Source: Burkholderiales bacterium (GTDB lineage Bacteria; Pseudomonadota; Gammaproteobacteria; Burkholderiales; Burkholderiaceae_C). From it: DNA of 23,946 nucleotides. Of this stretch, positions 7,633-14,645 are shown one piece after another. The stretch lies in the NCBI GenBank assembly GCA_011391855.1, contig JAABPT010000057.1:1-23946 (forward strand), in the 5' to 3' direction. A model generated the notes under the pieces. The model saw only the letters and a list, made by a program, of their open reading frames with translations, was not told the DNA's origin and made no database searches. Every line of letters starts with the position of its first letter. Position 1 is the stretch's first letter. A program made the position numbers and the translations under genes.

Positions 7633-9187
7633 GGTGCAGGCGCGCCGGCAGGTCGGCGTCGGGTTCGAACGGGATCACGCGGCGGCGCAGACGGTCCAGC
7701 CCGGCCAGCAGCAGGGCTTCGTCGCCCGGGCCGGCGAAGACCAGTTCCAGACGCTCGCGCGCCACGCTCGCACGCAGGTGCGGTTCGCGCTGGCCGGCCA
7801 GACGCTCGGCCGTCCAGCGCTCGCCGAGGCGGAATTCGCAGCCGCCTTCGCTGCAGGCCGCGACCAGCACGCCGGCGGCGCCGTCGCGCAAGGCATATTC
7901 GACGAACGAAGGCGGCAACTGGCCCGTGCACAGCAGGCTGAACGGGCTCACGTCGGCACCGCCCAGGCCGCTGCAGCGCGCGCCGTGGTCGCAGCCGAAC
8001 ACCACCAGCGGCCGCGCCGAACGCGTCGTCGCCAGCGCCTGCTGCAATTGGCGGCGCAGGTCGCTCACGGTGAGCTGCGGCATGTCGATGCCGGTGACGA
8101 GCTGCGCCGCGCTGCGAAACGGCGTCGACGACGGGCAGGCGCCGGCGCAGATGCCGCAGCCGGCGCACAGGTCGGGGTCCACCTGCGCCAGGGTGCGGCC
8201 GATGCGCTGGTTGGGGTGCGGCACCATGGTGATGGCCGCGTAGGGGCAGTCGGCGAAGCAGCGCTTGCAGCCGTTGCAGTTGGCGGCGTCCACCACCGCC
8301 ACCGCCGCACGTGCCGGCTGCGGCAGGAATGGCAGTGCGAACAGCAGCAGCGCGCCGCCGCCCACCAGCGCCCACACGAAGGCCGGCGAGGTGGCGTAGG
8401 TGAGCGGGTGCACGAAGAGCAGGATCCAGTCCAGCCGCAGCGCACCCGGCACGCGGGCCAGCGCCGCCGGCGCATGGCTGGTCACCGGCCAGGCCAGCGC
8501 CAGCACGGCCAGCGTGGCCACCAGGCCCAGCGCCAGCGCGCGCGGCGGCATCACCGCGGCGCGCGTGATGCGCTGGATGTGGAACCACAGCCCGAACAGC
8601 AGCAGCAGCGGCACGCCGATGTGCACGAAGACGAAGAGCGAGAACAGGCGGTCGCTCACCAGGTCAGCGGAGAGGAAGTTGCGCGCCAGCGGTGCGGCCA
8701 TCAAGGGCAGCGCATCGAACCATTCCAGGCTGGCGATGGCCGAGAACTGGCCGAGCTCGTCCCAGTTGATCCAGAACCCGCCGATCGCACCGACGAAGAC
8801 GAAGCCGATCAGCGGCACGCCGGTCAGCCAGTGGAAACGCCGGAAACCGCGCTCGTGGCCGTGCAGCCATTCGCGCAGCAGGTGCAGGCCCATCGCCAGC
8901 ACCATCACGTCGGCGGCGTAGCGGTGCAGGCCGCGCAGCAGCCGGCCCAGGCCCAGCGGCAGACGTGAGAGTTCCTCGATCGAACGCCAGGCACCGGCCA
9001 CCGAGGTGTCGAAGAAGATGAACAGCACCACGCCGCTGGCTGCCAGCAGCCAGAAGGCGAGAAAGCCGATGGCTCCCAGGTGGCGCAGCGGGTTGAGCGC
9101 CGACCCGAAGGCGGTGTCGAACCCGCCTTCCACGGCGCGCCACGCCGTCAGACCGTACTGCCGGAAGCTTGCCGAGGGGCGTTGCAT
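7625..9187 (-). CDS. Fusion: cytochrome b (b6-like) + 2x[4Fe-4S] ferredoxin + MvhD-like iron-sulfur domain
   Basis: A 520-residue chimeric redox protein. Residues 1-290 are a cytochrome b membrane domain homologous to that of the last operon gene (LNPLRHLGAIGFLAFWLL; heme ligands H88/H102 and H189/H203, both 14 apart). Residues 300-355 hold two [4Fe-4S] motifs: C304/C307/C310/C314 and C341/C344/C347/C351. Residues 393-505 resemble the hydrogenase iron-sulfur subunit (MvhD) family, with cysteines at 399, 405, 420 (SLLCTGQLPPSFV), 445 and 450 (ACSEGGCEFRLGERW). MvhD-type domains usually connect hydrogenases or formate dehydrogenases to heterodisulfide-reductase-like proteins, so their attachment to a b-type cytochrome is odd. 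ATG 9187 was chosen because the cytochrome b domain begins there; it overlaps the SCO gene by 40 bases. A role passing electrons between a low-potential donor and quinone or the NOR-like enzyme is inferred. Confidence 0.87.
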   Translation of the reverse strand: MQRPSASFRQYGLTAWRAVEGGFDTAFGSALNPLRHLGAIGFLAFWLLAASGVVLFIFFDTSVAGAWRSIEELSRLPLGLGRLLRGLHRYAADVMVLAMGLHLLREWLHGHERGFRRFHWLTGVPLIGFVFVGAIGGFWINWDELGQFSAIASLEWFDALPLMAAPLARNFLSADLVSDRLFSLFVFVHIGVPLLLLFGLWFHIQRITRAAVMPPRALALGLVATLAVLALAWPVTSHAPAALARVPGALRLDWILLFVHPLTYATSPAFVWALVGGGALLLFALPFLPQPARAAVAVVDAANCNGCKRCFADCPYAAITMVPHPNQRIGRTLAQVDPDLCAGCGICAGACPSSTPFRSAAQLVTGIDMPQLTVSDLRRQLQQALATTRSARPLVVFGCDHGARCSGLGGADVSPFSLLCTGQLPPSFVEYALRDGAAGVLVAACSEGGCEFRLGERWTAERLAGQREPHLRASVARERLELVFAGPGDEALLLAGLDRLRRRVIPFEPDADLPARLHHV

Positions 9188-10164
9188 GAGGACCTGCGTG
9201 CACGCCGTTGATCGCGCCATTCGAACAGGAAATACAGCGCCACGCTGCTGAAGAACAGCGCGCCGCCGATGATTTCGAAGATGAGCTTGTAGTCGTAGCG
9301 GTACTCGCCGGTGTCGGGGTCGTAGACGGTGCACAGGATGCGCACGCGCTCCACCATGGCCGCCAGAGTGGAGGTGGCCGCCGGCGGTGCGGCAAGCAGC
9401 AGTTCGCGCAGCGGCGCACCCAGCTGGTCGGCACGCAGGCGGTCGCCGTAGACCTGGGCATGGATGCGGCCGTTGGCGTCGACGACGGTGACGCCCAGCA
9501 CGTGGTCGAAGCCGGCCGGCGTGGCGACGAAGCTGAAACCGAAGGCCCGCGTGAGTGCCTCGACGCTTGCACGCGGCGGACTCAGGAATTCCCAATTGCG
9601 GTGTTCGATGCGATGCTGGCGCGCGAACGAGCGCATGGCGTCGGGTGAATCGAAGGGCTGGTTGAAGCCGATGCTGACGACGTTGAACTGGTGTTCGCCG
9701 AGCATGACGTCCAGGCCTTTCGCGGCCTCGTACAGCGCGCGCGTCTGCGCCGGGCAGACCTGGAAGCAGCCGGTGTAGATGAAGCTCACCAGCAGCGGCT
9801 TGCCGCGGTAGTCCGACAGGCGCACCGGGCGGCCGTTGCGGTCGAGCAGTTCGGCGTCGGGGATGGTGCGGCCGATAGCGCCCTCGGCGGCGCGCAGGGC
9901 CTCGGATTCGTCCAGCGCCGGCACGGTGCCGGCGGCGCGCGGCGCCGGATCGGCGCGTTCGACGACGGGGCGGGCGGGTGCTGCGGCGGCAGTGGCCGCA
10001 GTGGCCCCAGTGGCTGCAAGAACGACAGTGTCGCCTGCCCGGGCTGCGAAGGAAACGGTCAAAGCCAGCGCCACCAAGGCGCTGCAGAGCCGCGTCAGCC
10101 CGCTGGGTCGACCGACGGAAGAGAGCGCAAAGCGCAGGCGCAGAACATCACCGCAGAGCAGCAT
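9148..10164 (-). CDS. SCO1/SenC-family copper chaperone with C-terminal membrane anchor
   Basis: Thioredoxin-fold SCO protein that delivers copper to, or reduces, the CuA centre of heme-copper enzymes in the periplasm. The 338-residue product has an N-terminal signal or anchor (about 22-43), a low-complexity Ala-rich linker to about 80, and the SCO domain from 95 to 255. The copper-binding CxxxC is C133/C137 (YTGCFQVCPAQ) and the distal histidine is H221 (AGFDHVLGV). A C-terminal block CTVYDPDTGEYRYDY leads into a second membrane helix (294-314), an extension seen in a subset of SCO proteins. ATG 10164 overlaps the ctaB end by 17 bases. Pairing of a CuA subunit II, subunit I and SenC echoes the norSY-senC clusters of ammonia oxidizers. 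A downstream alternative start would mainly shorten the signal region. Confidence 0.9.
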   Translation of the reverse strand: MLLCGDVLRLRFALSSVGRPSGLTRLCSALVALALTVSFAARAGDTVVLAATGATAATAAAAPARPVVERADPAPRAAGTVPALDESEALRAAEGAIGRTIPDAELLDRNGRPVRLSDYRGKPLLVSFIYTGCFQVCPAQTRALYEAAKGLDVMLGEHQFNVVSIGFNQPFDSPDAMRSFARQHRIEHRNWEFLSPPRASVEALTRAFGFSFVATPAGFDHVLGVTVVDANGRIHAQVYGDRLRADQLGAPLRELLLAAPPAATSTLAAMVERVRILCTVYDPDTGEYRYDYKLIFEIIGGALFFSSVALYFLFEWRDQRRARRSSCNAPRQASGSTV

Positions 10165-11089
10165 CGATGACCACCGCCGCCAGCAGCGCGCTGAGCTGCA
10201 CCATCGAAGCGAAGAACGCCGCCATCGCCGTCTGGCGGTTGGGCTGGCGTGCCAACGCATGCGTCTTGCGCAGGAAGTGCACGCCGCCGGCCAGCGCACC
10301 GGCGAAGACGATCCAGCCCGCACCGAAGAACACCGGCAGCAGCGACACCGCCACCAGGGCGATGGTGCTGCCATGAACGATGCGCGCAGCACGCGCCGCG
10401 CCCACCACCACCGGCAGCATGGGCACGCCGGCAGCGGCATATTGCGCCTGGTTGGCGATGGCCAGGCTCCAGAAATGCGGCGGCGTCCACAGGAACAGCA
10501 CCAGCGCCAGCAGCAGCGCCAAGGGGCCGACCTGCGGGTTCACCGCGGCGGCGCCGGCCAGCACGGCAAAGCTGCCGGCCAGGCCACCGATGACGATATT
10601 CCACGGCGTGCGCCGCTTCAGCCCCAGCGTATAGACGCCGGCATAAGTGAGCGCGCCCAGCAGCACGAAGCCGGCGGCGGTGAGGTTCACGACCCAGGCC
10701 GCCATGGTGACGGCAAACACCAGCAGCGCCATGATGGCCAGCAGCCAGCCGAAGCTGCGCGGCAACGCCCCACTGGCGAAGGCACGGTGGCGCGTGCGCG
10801 CCATCAGGCGGTCGCTGTCGGCTTCGATGAACTGGTTGAAAGCGCCCGCGCTGGCCGAAGCCAGCAGCACCGACAGCGCCAGCACCAGGGCCTGCAGCGG
10901 CGCCACCGAGCCTTCCGGCACGATGAACAAGCCGCCCAGCGCCGTGGCCATGATGAGCACGCTGATGCGCAGCTTGAAGACGCCGAGCACGGTGCGCCAA
11001 TGCACCCCGCCGCGCGCGGCGGTGGACTCGCCGGCCGAGGTGGCCAGTGCCGTGGCAGGGGACGCGGCGGTCTGCGAGCTGCGGTTCAT
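10148..11089 (-). CDS. ctaB: Protoheme IX farnesyltransferase (heme O synthase)
   Basis: UbiA-superfamily membrane prenyltransferase that adds a farnesyl chain to heme b to make heme O, the precursor of heme A. The 313-residue product has about nine hydrophobic helices. The first Asp-rich motif appears as NQFIEADSDRLMARTRHR, and the family block YTLGLKRRTPWNIVIGGLAG is followed by LFLWTPPHFWSLAI, which is diagnostic of CtaB/CyoE. The start is supported by AGGAGA 6 bases upstream. It lies 60 bases after the subunit I gene and its end overlaps the SCO gene. Together with the CtaA-like gene across the divergent spacer, this implies the enzyme of this operon carries an O- or A-type high-spin heme rather than only heme b. 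Confidence 0.95.
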   Translation of the reverse strand: MNRSSQTAASPATALATSAGESTAARGGVHWRTVLGVFKLRISVLIMATALGGLFIVPEGSVAPLQALVLALSVLLASASAGAFNQFIEADSDRLMARTRHRAFASGALPRSFGWLLAIMALLVFAVTMAAWVVNLTAAGFVLLGALTYAGVYTLGLKRRTPWNIVIGGLAGSFAVLAGAAAVNPQVGPLALLLALVLFLWTPPHFWSLAIANQAQYAAAGVPMLPVVVGAARAARIVHGSTIALVAVSLLPVFFGAGWIVFAGALAGGVHFLRKTHALARQPNRQTAMAAFFASMVQLSALLAAVVIDAALR

Positions 11090-11149
11090 GGCGGGTCTCC
11101 TGGTGTCGTTGCCGAGCGGGTCGATGTCAGGCCGTGGCGCGGGTCCGGC

Positions 11150-12850
11150 TCAACTCAGGCCCCACAAGGTGGAGAGGTACTTCCAGTTGATGAAGTAGTA
11201 CAACACGAAGGCCAGCAGGAAGACCATCGCCAGCACGAAGGTGCCCGGCGCCGCGAAGCCGATCGAGCCATAGGTCTGCGCCATGACCGAAGGCGCAGTG
11301 CGCGGGATGGGCGTGAACTTGCCGCTGGCCGGGCCGGCCTCGAGCTTGCGTCCCCACAGCAGCGAGCCCACCGTGATGTAGATGTAGATCGCGCCGCCGG
11401 TGATGGCCGCGATGCCGGCCACACCCACCAGCGCCATCATCAGGTAGGCCGCACCCGGCCATTCATAGGCCAGCGCCGCGCCCTGGAAGGCCATGTCCCA
11501 GTGGCGACGCGCCACGCCCAGCGTGCCGGCGCCCATCATCACCAGGCAGAAGAAGTACATGGAAAAACCGAACAGGTAAGGCTGCCACTTGGCCAGCACC
11601 GGATTGATCATCTCGCGCTTGAACAGCACCGGGATCAGGTAGTAGGTGAGCGCCATGAAGGTGAGCGTGGTGCCCACCACCACCGTGGCGTGGAAGTGCC
11701 CCGGCACGTAGATCGTGTTGTGGATGATCATGTTGAGCTGCTCGGTGCCCATCATCACGCCCGAGATGCCGCCCAGGAAGCCGAAGCCGATGATCGAGAT
11801 GAACACGCCCGAGAAGGTGGGGTTGCCCCAGGGTGCCTTGCGCAGCCACTCGAACAGGCCCTTCGTGAAGCCCTTCTGGCGCTGCGCGACTTCCATCGCG
11901 CCGGGGATGGTCAGGCCGTGGATCATCGAGGCCAGCACCGCAAAATACATGAAGTAGCTGGTGTTGACGACTTTCCAAGCGGTCGAGATACCCGGATCGG
12001 CCAGCAGGTGGTGCGCGCTGGCCAGTTGCAGGAACAGGATGTAGAGCAGGAAGGCGGTCCGGCTGACGCGTTCGCTCATCGGCTTGGCGCCGAAGGCGAT
12101 GGCCGCCACCAGGTACCACACTGATATGTGCGCCGCCACGTTGATCTGCTGCGACGAGTGGCCGAAGGCCCACCAGATGGTGCGATAGATGAGCGGGTCG
12201 ACTTCCTTCACCACGCCCAGCGACATGAGCCAGGTGGGGATCAGGATGATGGCGCCCGACGCAATGGTGAACACCGCGATGATGGCCGCGGTGATGGCAC
12301 CGAAGGTGACCAGCGGCACCGAGCCCTGATAGGTCTTGTCTCTCTTGGCAACGACCAGCGTGCCGAAGAAGACGAACACCGCCACCAGCGCACCCACCGC
12401 GAACAGGATCAGGCCGAGGTAGAAGTTGGGCTCGGCCATCATCGGCACGTACGAGGTCATCATGACGCTGGACGCGCCGCGAAAGACCGTGATGTTGTTG
12501 ACCACCGAGCCAATGAGCATGAGCGCGAAGGCCAGCCACGCGATCTTCGGCGTGGCGATGCGACAGCGCAGCAACGTCGAGGCGCAGAAGTACAGCACTG
12601 CGATCTCGAAGAAGATGATCCAGAAGATCAGCATGTCGATACCGTGCGCCGTGAGCACCATGTAGAAGGTGTCGGCTTCCAGCCAGCGCACGGCCGGCCA
12701 GCGCGTGAGCACGACGCCGATGGCGAGGATGCCGCCGATCAGCAGCCAGACCACGGCGACGAAGGCATTGGCCTTCATCAGCCATTCGGCCTGGTGTTCG
12801 AACTGCAACCCGGATCGGGGGCAGGTGCGATAGGTGGTGCTGGTGCTCAT
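11150..12850 (-). CDS. Heme-copper oxidoreductase subunit I, B-family; probable NO reductase (NorY/sNOR-like)
   Basis: A 566-residue catalytic membrane subunit. Six ligand histidines are visible with spacing very close to Thermus ba3 oxidase: H69 (low-spin heme), H231 (CuB), H280 and H281 (CuB pair, SAHHLLADPG), H385 (high-spin heme) and H387 (low-spin heme, PGHFHATVVV). In ba3 oxidase the tyrosine cross-linked to the first CuB histidine lies four residues after it; here that position is Q235 (WWAFGHSSQQINVAAH). Loss of that tyrosine is a hallmark of NO reductases rather than O2 reductases in this superfamily. E82 lies inside a helix and might replace acidic active-site residues. Annotation tools will probably call it cytochrome c oxidase subunit I. 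Partners are the adjacent CuA subunit II, CtaB and SCO. NO reduction to N2O is inferred; the sNOR versus eNOR subtype is undecided. Confidence 0.9.
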   Translation of the reverse strand: MSTSTTYRTCPRSGLQFEHQAEWLMKANAFVAVVWLLIGGILAIGVVLTRWPAVRWLEADTFYMVLTAHGIDMLIFWIIFFEIAVLYFCASTLLRCRIATPKIAWLAFALMLIGSVVNNITVFRGASSVMMTSYVPMMAEPNFYLGLILFAVGALVAVFVFFGTLVVAKRDKTYQGSVPLVTFGAITAAIIAVFTIASGAIILIPTWLMSLGVVKEVDPLIYRTIWWAFGHSSQQINVAAHISVWYLVAAIAFGAKPMSERVSRTAFLLYILFLQLASAHHLLADPGISTAWKVVNTSYFMYFAVLASMIHGLTIPGAMEVAQRQKGFTKGLFEWLRKAPWGNPTFSGVFISIIGFGFLGGISGVMMGTEQLNMIIHNTIYVPGHFHATVVVGTTLTFMALTYYLIPVLFKREMINPVLAKWQPYLFGFSMYFFCLVMMGAGTLGVARRHWDMAFQGAALAYEWPGAAYLMMALVGVAGIAAITGGAIYIYITVGSLLWGRKLEAGPASGKFTPIPRTAPSVMAQTYGSIGFAAPGTFVLAMVFLLAFVLYYFINWKYLSTLWGLS

Positions 12851-12860
12851 CGCCTGCTCC

Positions 12861-13403
12861 TCACTTGACGTAGATGCGGCCGACCATCTTGTGATGGCCG
12901 ATGCCGCAGAATTCGTTGCACACCACCGAGTAGGTGCCCGACTGGTTGGGCGTCACGGTGACCACGTGCTCGAAGCCGGGCACGATCTGGATATTGATAT
13001 TGGCCGGCTGCAGCGAGAAACCGTGGTTGTAGTCCATGGAAGTCAGGTGCAGCTTGTAGGTCTTGCCCTTCTCGAGTTCGAGCACGGGGTAGAAGCTCCA
13101 CAGCCGCGCGATGAAATAGACGTCGCTGCCGGCCGGCGGCGCCACCACTGGCGTGGCGTTCTCGTCACTCTCGGTGCGCACCGTGTATTTGTCGACCATG
13201 GCCTGCGTCTTGGCCATGAACATTTCGGGCGTGGTGCGGTAGGTTTCCGTGGACAGGTTCTGCTTGCCCCAGATATGCCAGCCGACCATCATGAAGAACA
13301 TGATCAGGCACCAGGTCAGCGCGATCACGATCCACGTGCCTTCCACGCGGTCGATCGGGTGCTTGTACCAAAGTCGTTCGGCGGGGGGGAGGATGGCGCT
13401 CAT
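12861..13403 (-). CDS. Subunit II with CuA centre (cupredoxin), NorS/ba3-like
   Basis: A 180-residue subunit II with one N-terminal transmembrane helix (about 24-46) and a periplasmic cupredoxin domain. The CuA ligands are complete: H127 (SMDYNHGFSLQP) and C162, C166, H170 and M173 in VCNEFCGIGHHKMVGRIYV, with E164 in the carbonyl-ligand position. The domain therefore should accept electrons from a soluble cytochrome c or cupredoxin; the c551-like protein encoded near nirS is a candidate donor. Its compact size matches B-family subunit II (168 residues in Thermus ba3) rather than the longer A-family form. It begins 16 bases after the small membrane subunit and ends 11 bases before subunit I. 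It has no fused cytochrome c domain. Confidence 0.92.
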   Translation of the reverse strand: MSAILPPAERLWYKHPIDRVEGTWIVIALTWCLIMFFMMVGWHIWGKQNLSTETYRTTPEMFMAKTQAMVDKYTVRTESDENATPVVAPPAGSDVYFIARLWSFYPVLELEKGKTYKLHLTSMDYNHGFSLQPANINIQIVPGFEHVVTVTPNQSGTYSVVCNEFCGIGHHKMVGRIYVK

Positions 13404-13418
13404 GGGGGTTCTCCCGGC

Positions 13419-13583
13419 CTACTTGGCCATCGGCAGGGTGAGGATGTCGACCACGCCCCAGACGGTGTAGACCATCATCGGCACGAAGACACCAATGAAC
13501 AGCAGCAGGAAGGGGTTGTCGAGCAACTGCTGGATCCAGGGCACGGGAGCGTTGTCGTCGTCGTGCGTTTCGGGCGAACTCAT
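13419..13583 (-). CDS. Small membrane subunit (54 aa), IIa-like
   Basis: A short gene at the head of the operon. The product opens MSSPETHDDDNAPVPWIQQL and has a single hydrophobic helix at about residues 24-46 ending in a short tail. The frame is open further upstream, but ATG 13583 has a strong GAAGGAGA ribosome-binding site 6 bases before it, and the upstream extension looks non-coding. Thermus ba3 oxidase has a tiny one-helix subunit IIa, and B-family NOR clusters often begin with a comparable small gene. A structural subunit is the likely role, but the sequence itself carries no catalytic residues. Confidence 0.8.
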   Translation of the reverse strand: MSSPETHDDDNAPVPWIQQLLDNPFLLLFIGVFVPMMVYTVWGVVDILTLPMAK

Positions 13584-13811
13584 GGCGGTCTCCTTCGTCT
13601 TGTCGCGGGGGCGTGAACGCTGCAGCATAGCCGAACGGACAGGGCCAGCAGCAGCGCCGAGGCATTCTGTGGCGCGGGTGCTGCGGTCAAAAATGAACCA
13701 GTTCAAGGATTCGCCGGGTCACGGCGTTGGCGATGCGCGGCGGCTGGCAAGCGACGTGGCGCGCCCCGGGTTCGCCCTTACGATGAAGCACGAAGACCCG
13801 CCCGTGCCGAC
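13584..13811. promoter_or_regulatory. Divergent promoter region of the NOR-like operon and the ctaA-like gene
   Basis: This 228-base spacer lies between leftward gene 13583 and rightward gene 13812. It contains the palindrome at 13693-13706 that recurs upstream of nirS, set roughly midway (centre about 116 bases from one start codon and 112 from the other). No convincing sigma-70 -35/-10 pairs were identified. Confidence 0.45.
13693..13709 (-). promoter_or_regulatory. Crp/Fnr-type (DNR/NnrR-like) box upstream of the NOR-like operon
   Basis: The reverse strand reads TCCTTGAACTGGTTCAT, containing TTGAA-CTGG-TTCA, an interrupted palindrome of the TTG-N8-CAA type bound by Crp/Fnr-family regulators (Fnr consensus TTGAT-N4-ATCAA). 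Sixteen of these bases (13694-13709) are identical to the element upstream of nirS at 18077-18092. The last base of the right arm is T instead of A, so the palindrome is slightly imperfect here. Assignment to an NO- or anoxia-responsive regulator is inference; the regulator gene is not in the window. Confidence 0.6.
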
Positions 13812-14642
13812 ATGACCATGACTGCCGACCGCCGCCTGATCAACCTGCGCCGCCTGGCCTGGGCCTGCGTGCTGCTCATGCTCGTGGTCACCACGGCCAG
13901 TGCCTGGCTGCGGCTGGCGCAGCCGCGGCCGGCCTGCTTCGACTGGCCCGCTTGTCGCGGAGCCGACCGTCCCGCGGCGGCGGCCAACGCACCCGCCCTG
14001 CTGGGCGCGCCGGCCACGCTGGCGGTGGTGCGCGGCACGCATCGCGCCACGGCCACGCTGGTGCTGTTGGTGGTGATCGCGGTGGCTGCGCTGGCGCTGG
14101 CGAAACCGCCCCGGCGCTGGGCTGCGGGTCGGCTCGCGCTGACGCTGCTGGTCCTGGCGCTGGCCTTGTCGGTGCTGGGCATCGTGACGCCGGGCTCGCG
14201 CGCGGCCGGCGTACTGCTGGGCAACCTGCTCGGCGGGCTGCTGATGCTGGGCCTGAGCTGGCGGCTGGCTACGCAGCTCGCGGGCTGGCCAGCCGCCAGC
14301 CCCTCACTCACGCGCTGGGCGCTGCTCGGTGCCGGGCTGTGGCTGGCCCAGGCCGCGCTCGGTGCACTGTCGGGCAGCGGTCACTGGAGTGCCGCACCGG
14401 TGGCGCACATGGCACTGGCGCTGCTGGCTGGCAGCTGTTCGTTGGGCGTAGGCCTTGGCGCACGCGCGCAGGGCCGCCGCGTCGAAGGCACGGGCCTGCT
14501 GTTGCTGACCGGCCTGCAGTTCGCGCTGGCGGCCGGCGCCGCCGGCAGCGCGGCAGCGCCCGCAGTGGTCCTCTTGCACAACATCGGCGCGGCGTTCGGG
14601 CTGGCGCTGATGCTGGGATTGGGCCGCAGCGCCGAGTCCTGA
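13812..14642 (+). CDS. Short CtaA/COX15-like protein (heme A synthase family)
   Basis: A 276-residue polytopic membrane protein with about eight helices, recognisable as COX15/CtaA-like. The first helix runs into SAWLRLAQPRPACFDWPACRG, equivalent to the family block with a CxxxxxC pair (C42, C48) on the outer loop. Candidate heme-ligand histidines are H77 (VVRGTHRATATLV), H199 (APVAHMALALL) and one near residue 260 (LLHNIGAAFG). It is shorter and more degenerate than typical heme A synthases (about 300-380 residues). It starts at ATG 13812 or at ATG 13818 with a weak ribosome-binding site. It is divergent from the operon with ctaB, so it may make the A-type heme for that enzyme. It could alternatively be a dedicated heme-insertion factor that has lost oxidase activity. 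It converges on the nirF-like gene with only 3 bases between stop codons. Confidence 0.82.
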   Translation: MTMTADRRLINLRRLAWACVLLMLVVTTASAWLRLAQPRPACFDWPACRGADRPAAAANAPALLGAPATLAVVRGTHRATATLVLLVVIAVAALALAKPPRRWAAGRLALTLLVLALALSVLGIVTPGSRAAGVLLGNLLGGLLMLGLSWRLATQLAGWPAASPSLTRWALLGAGLWLAQAALGALSGSGHWSAAPVAHMALALLAGSCSLGVGLGARAQGRRVEGTGLLLLTGLQFALAAGAAGSAAAPAVVLLHNIGAAFGLALMLGLGRSAES

Positions 14643-14645
14643 ATT

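Noticed and set aside
10834..10850. Third copy of the TTGAA-N4-TTCAA element (GATGAACTGGTTGAAAG)
   Set aside because: It lies inside ctaB coding sequence and has mismatches in both arms; it is explained by codons of the conserved NQFIEA region.
9836..12124. 762-codon plus-strand open frame
   Set aside because: Antisense to SCO, ctaB and subunit I, crossing three genes with clear motifs; low-complexity His/Arg/Gln composition.
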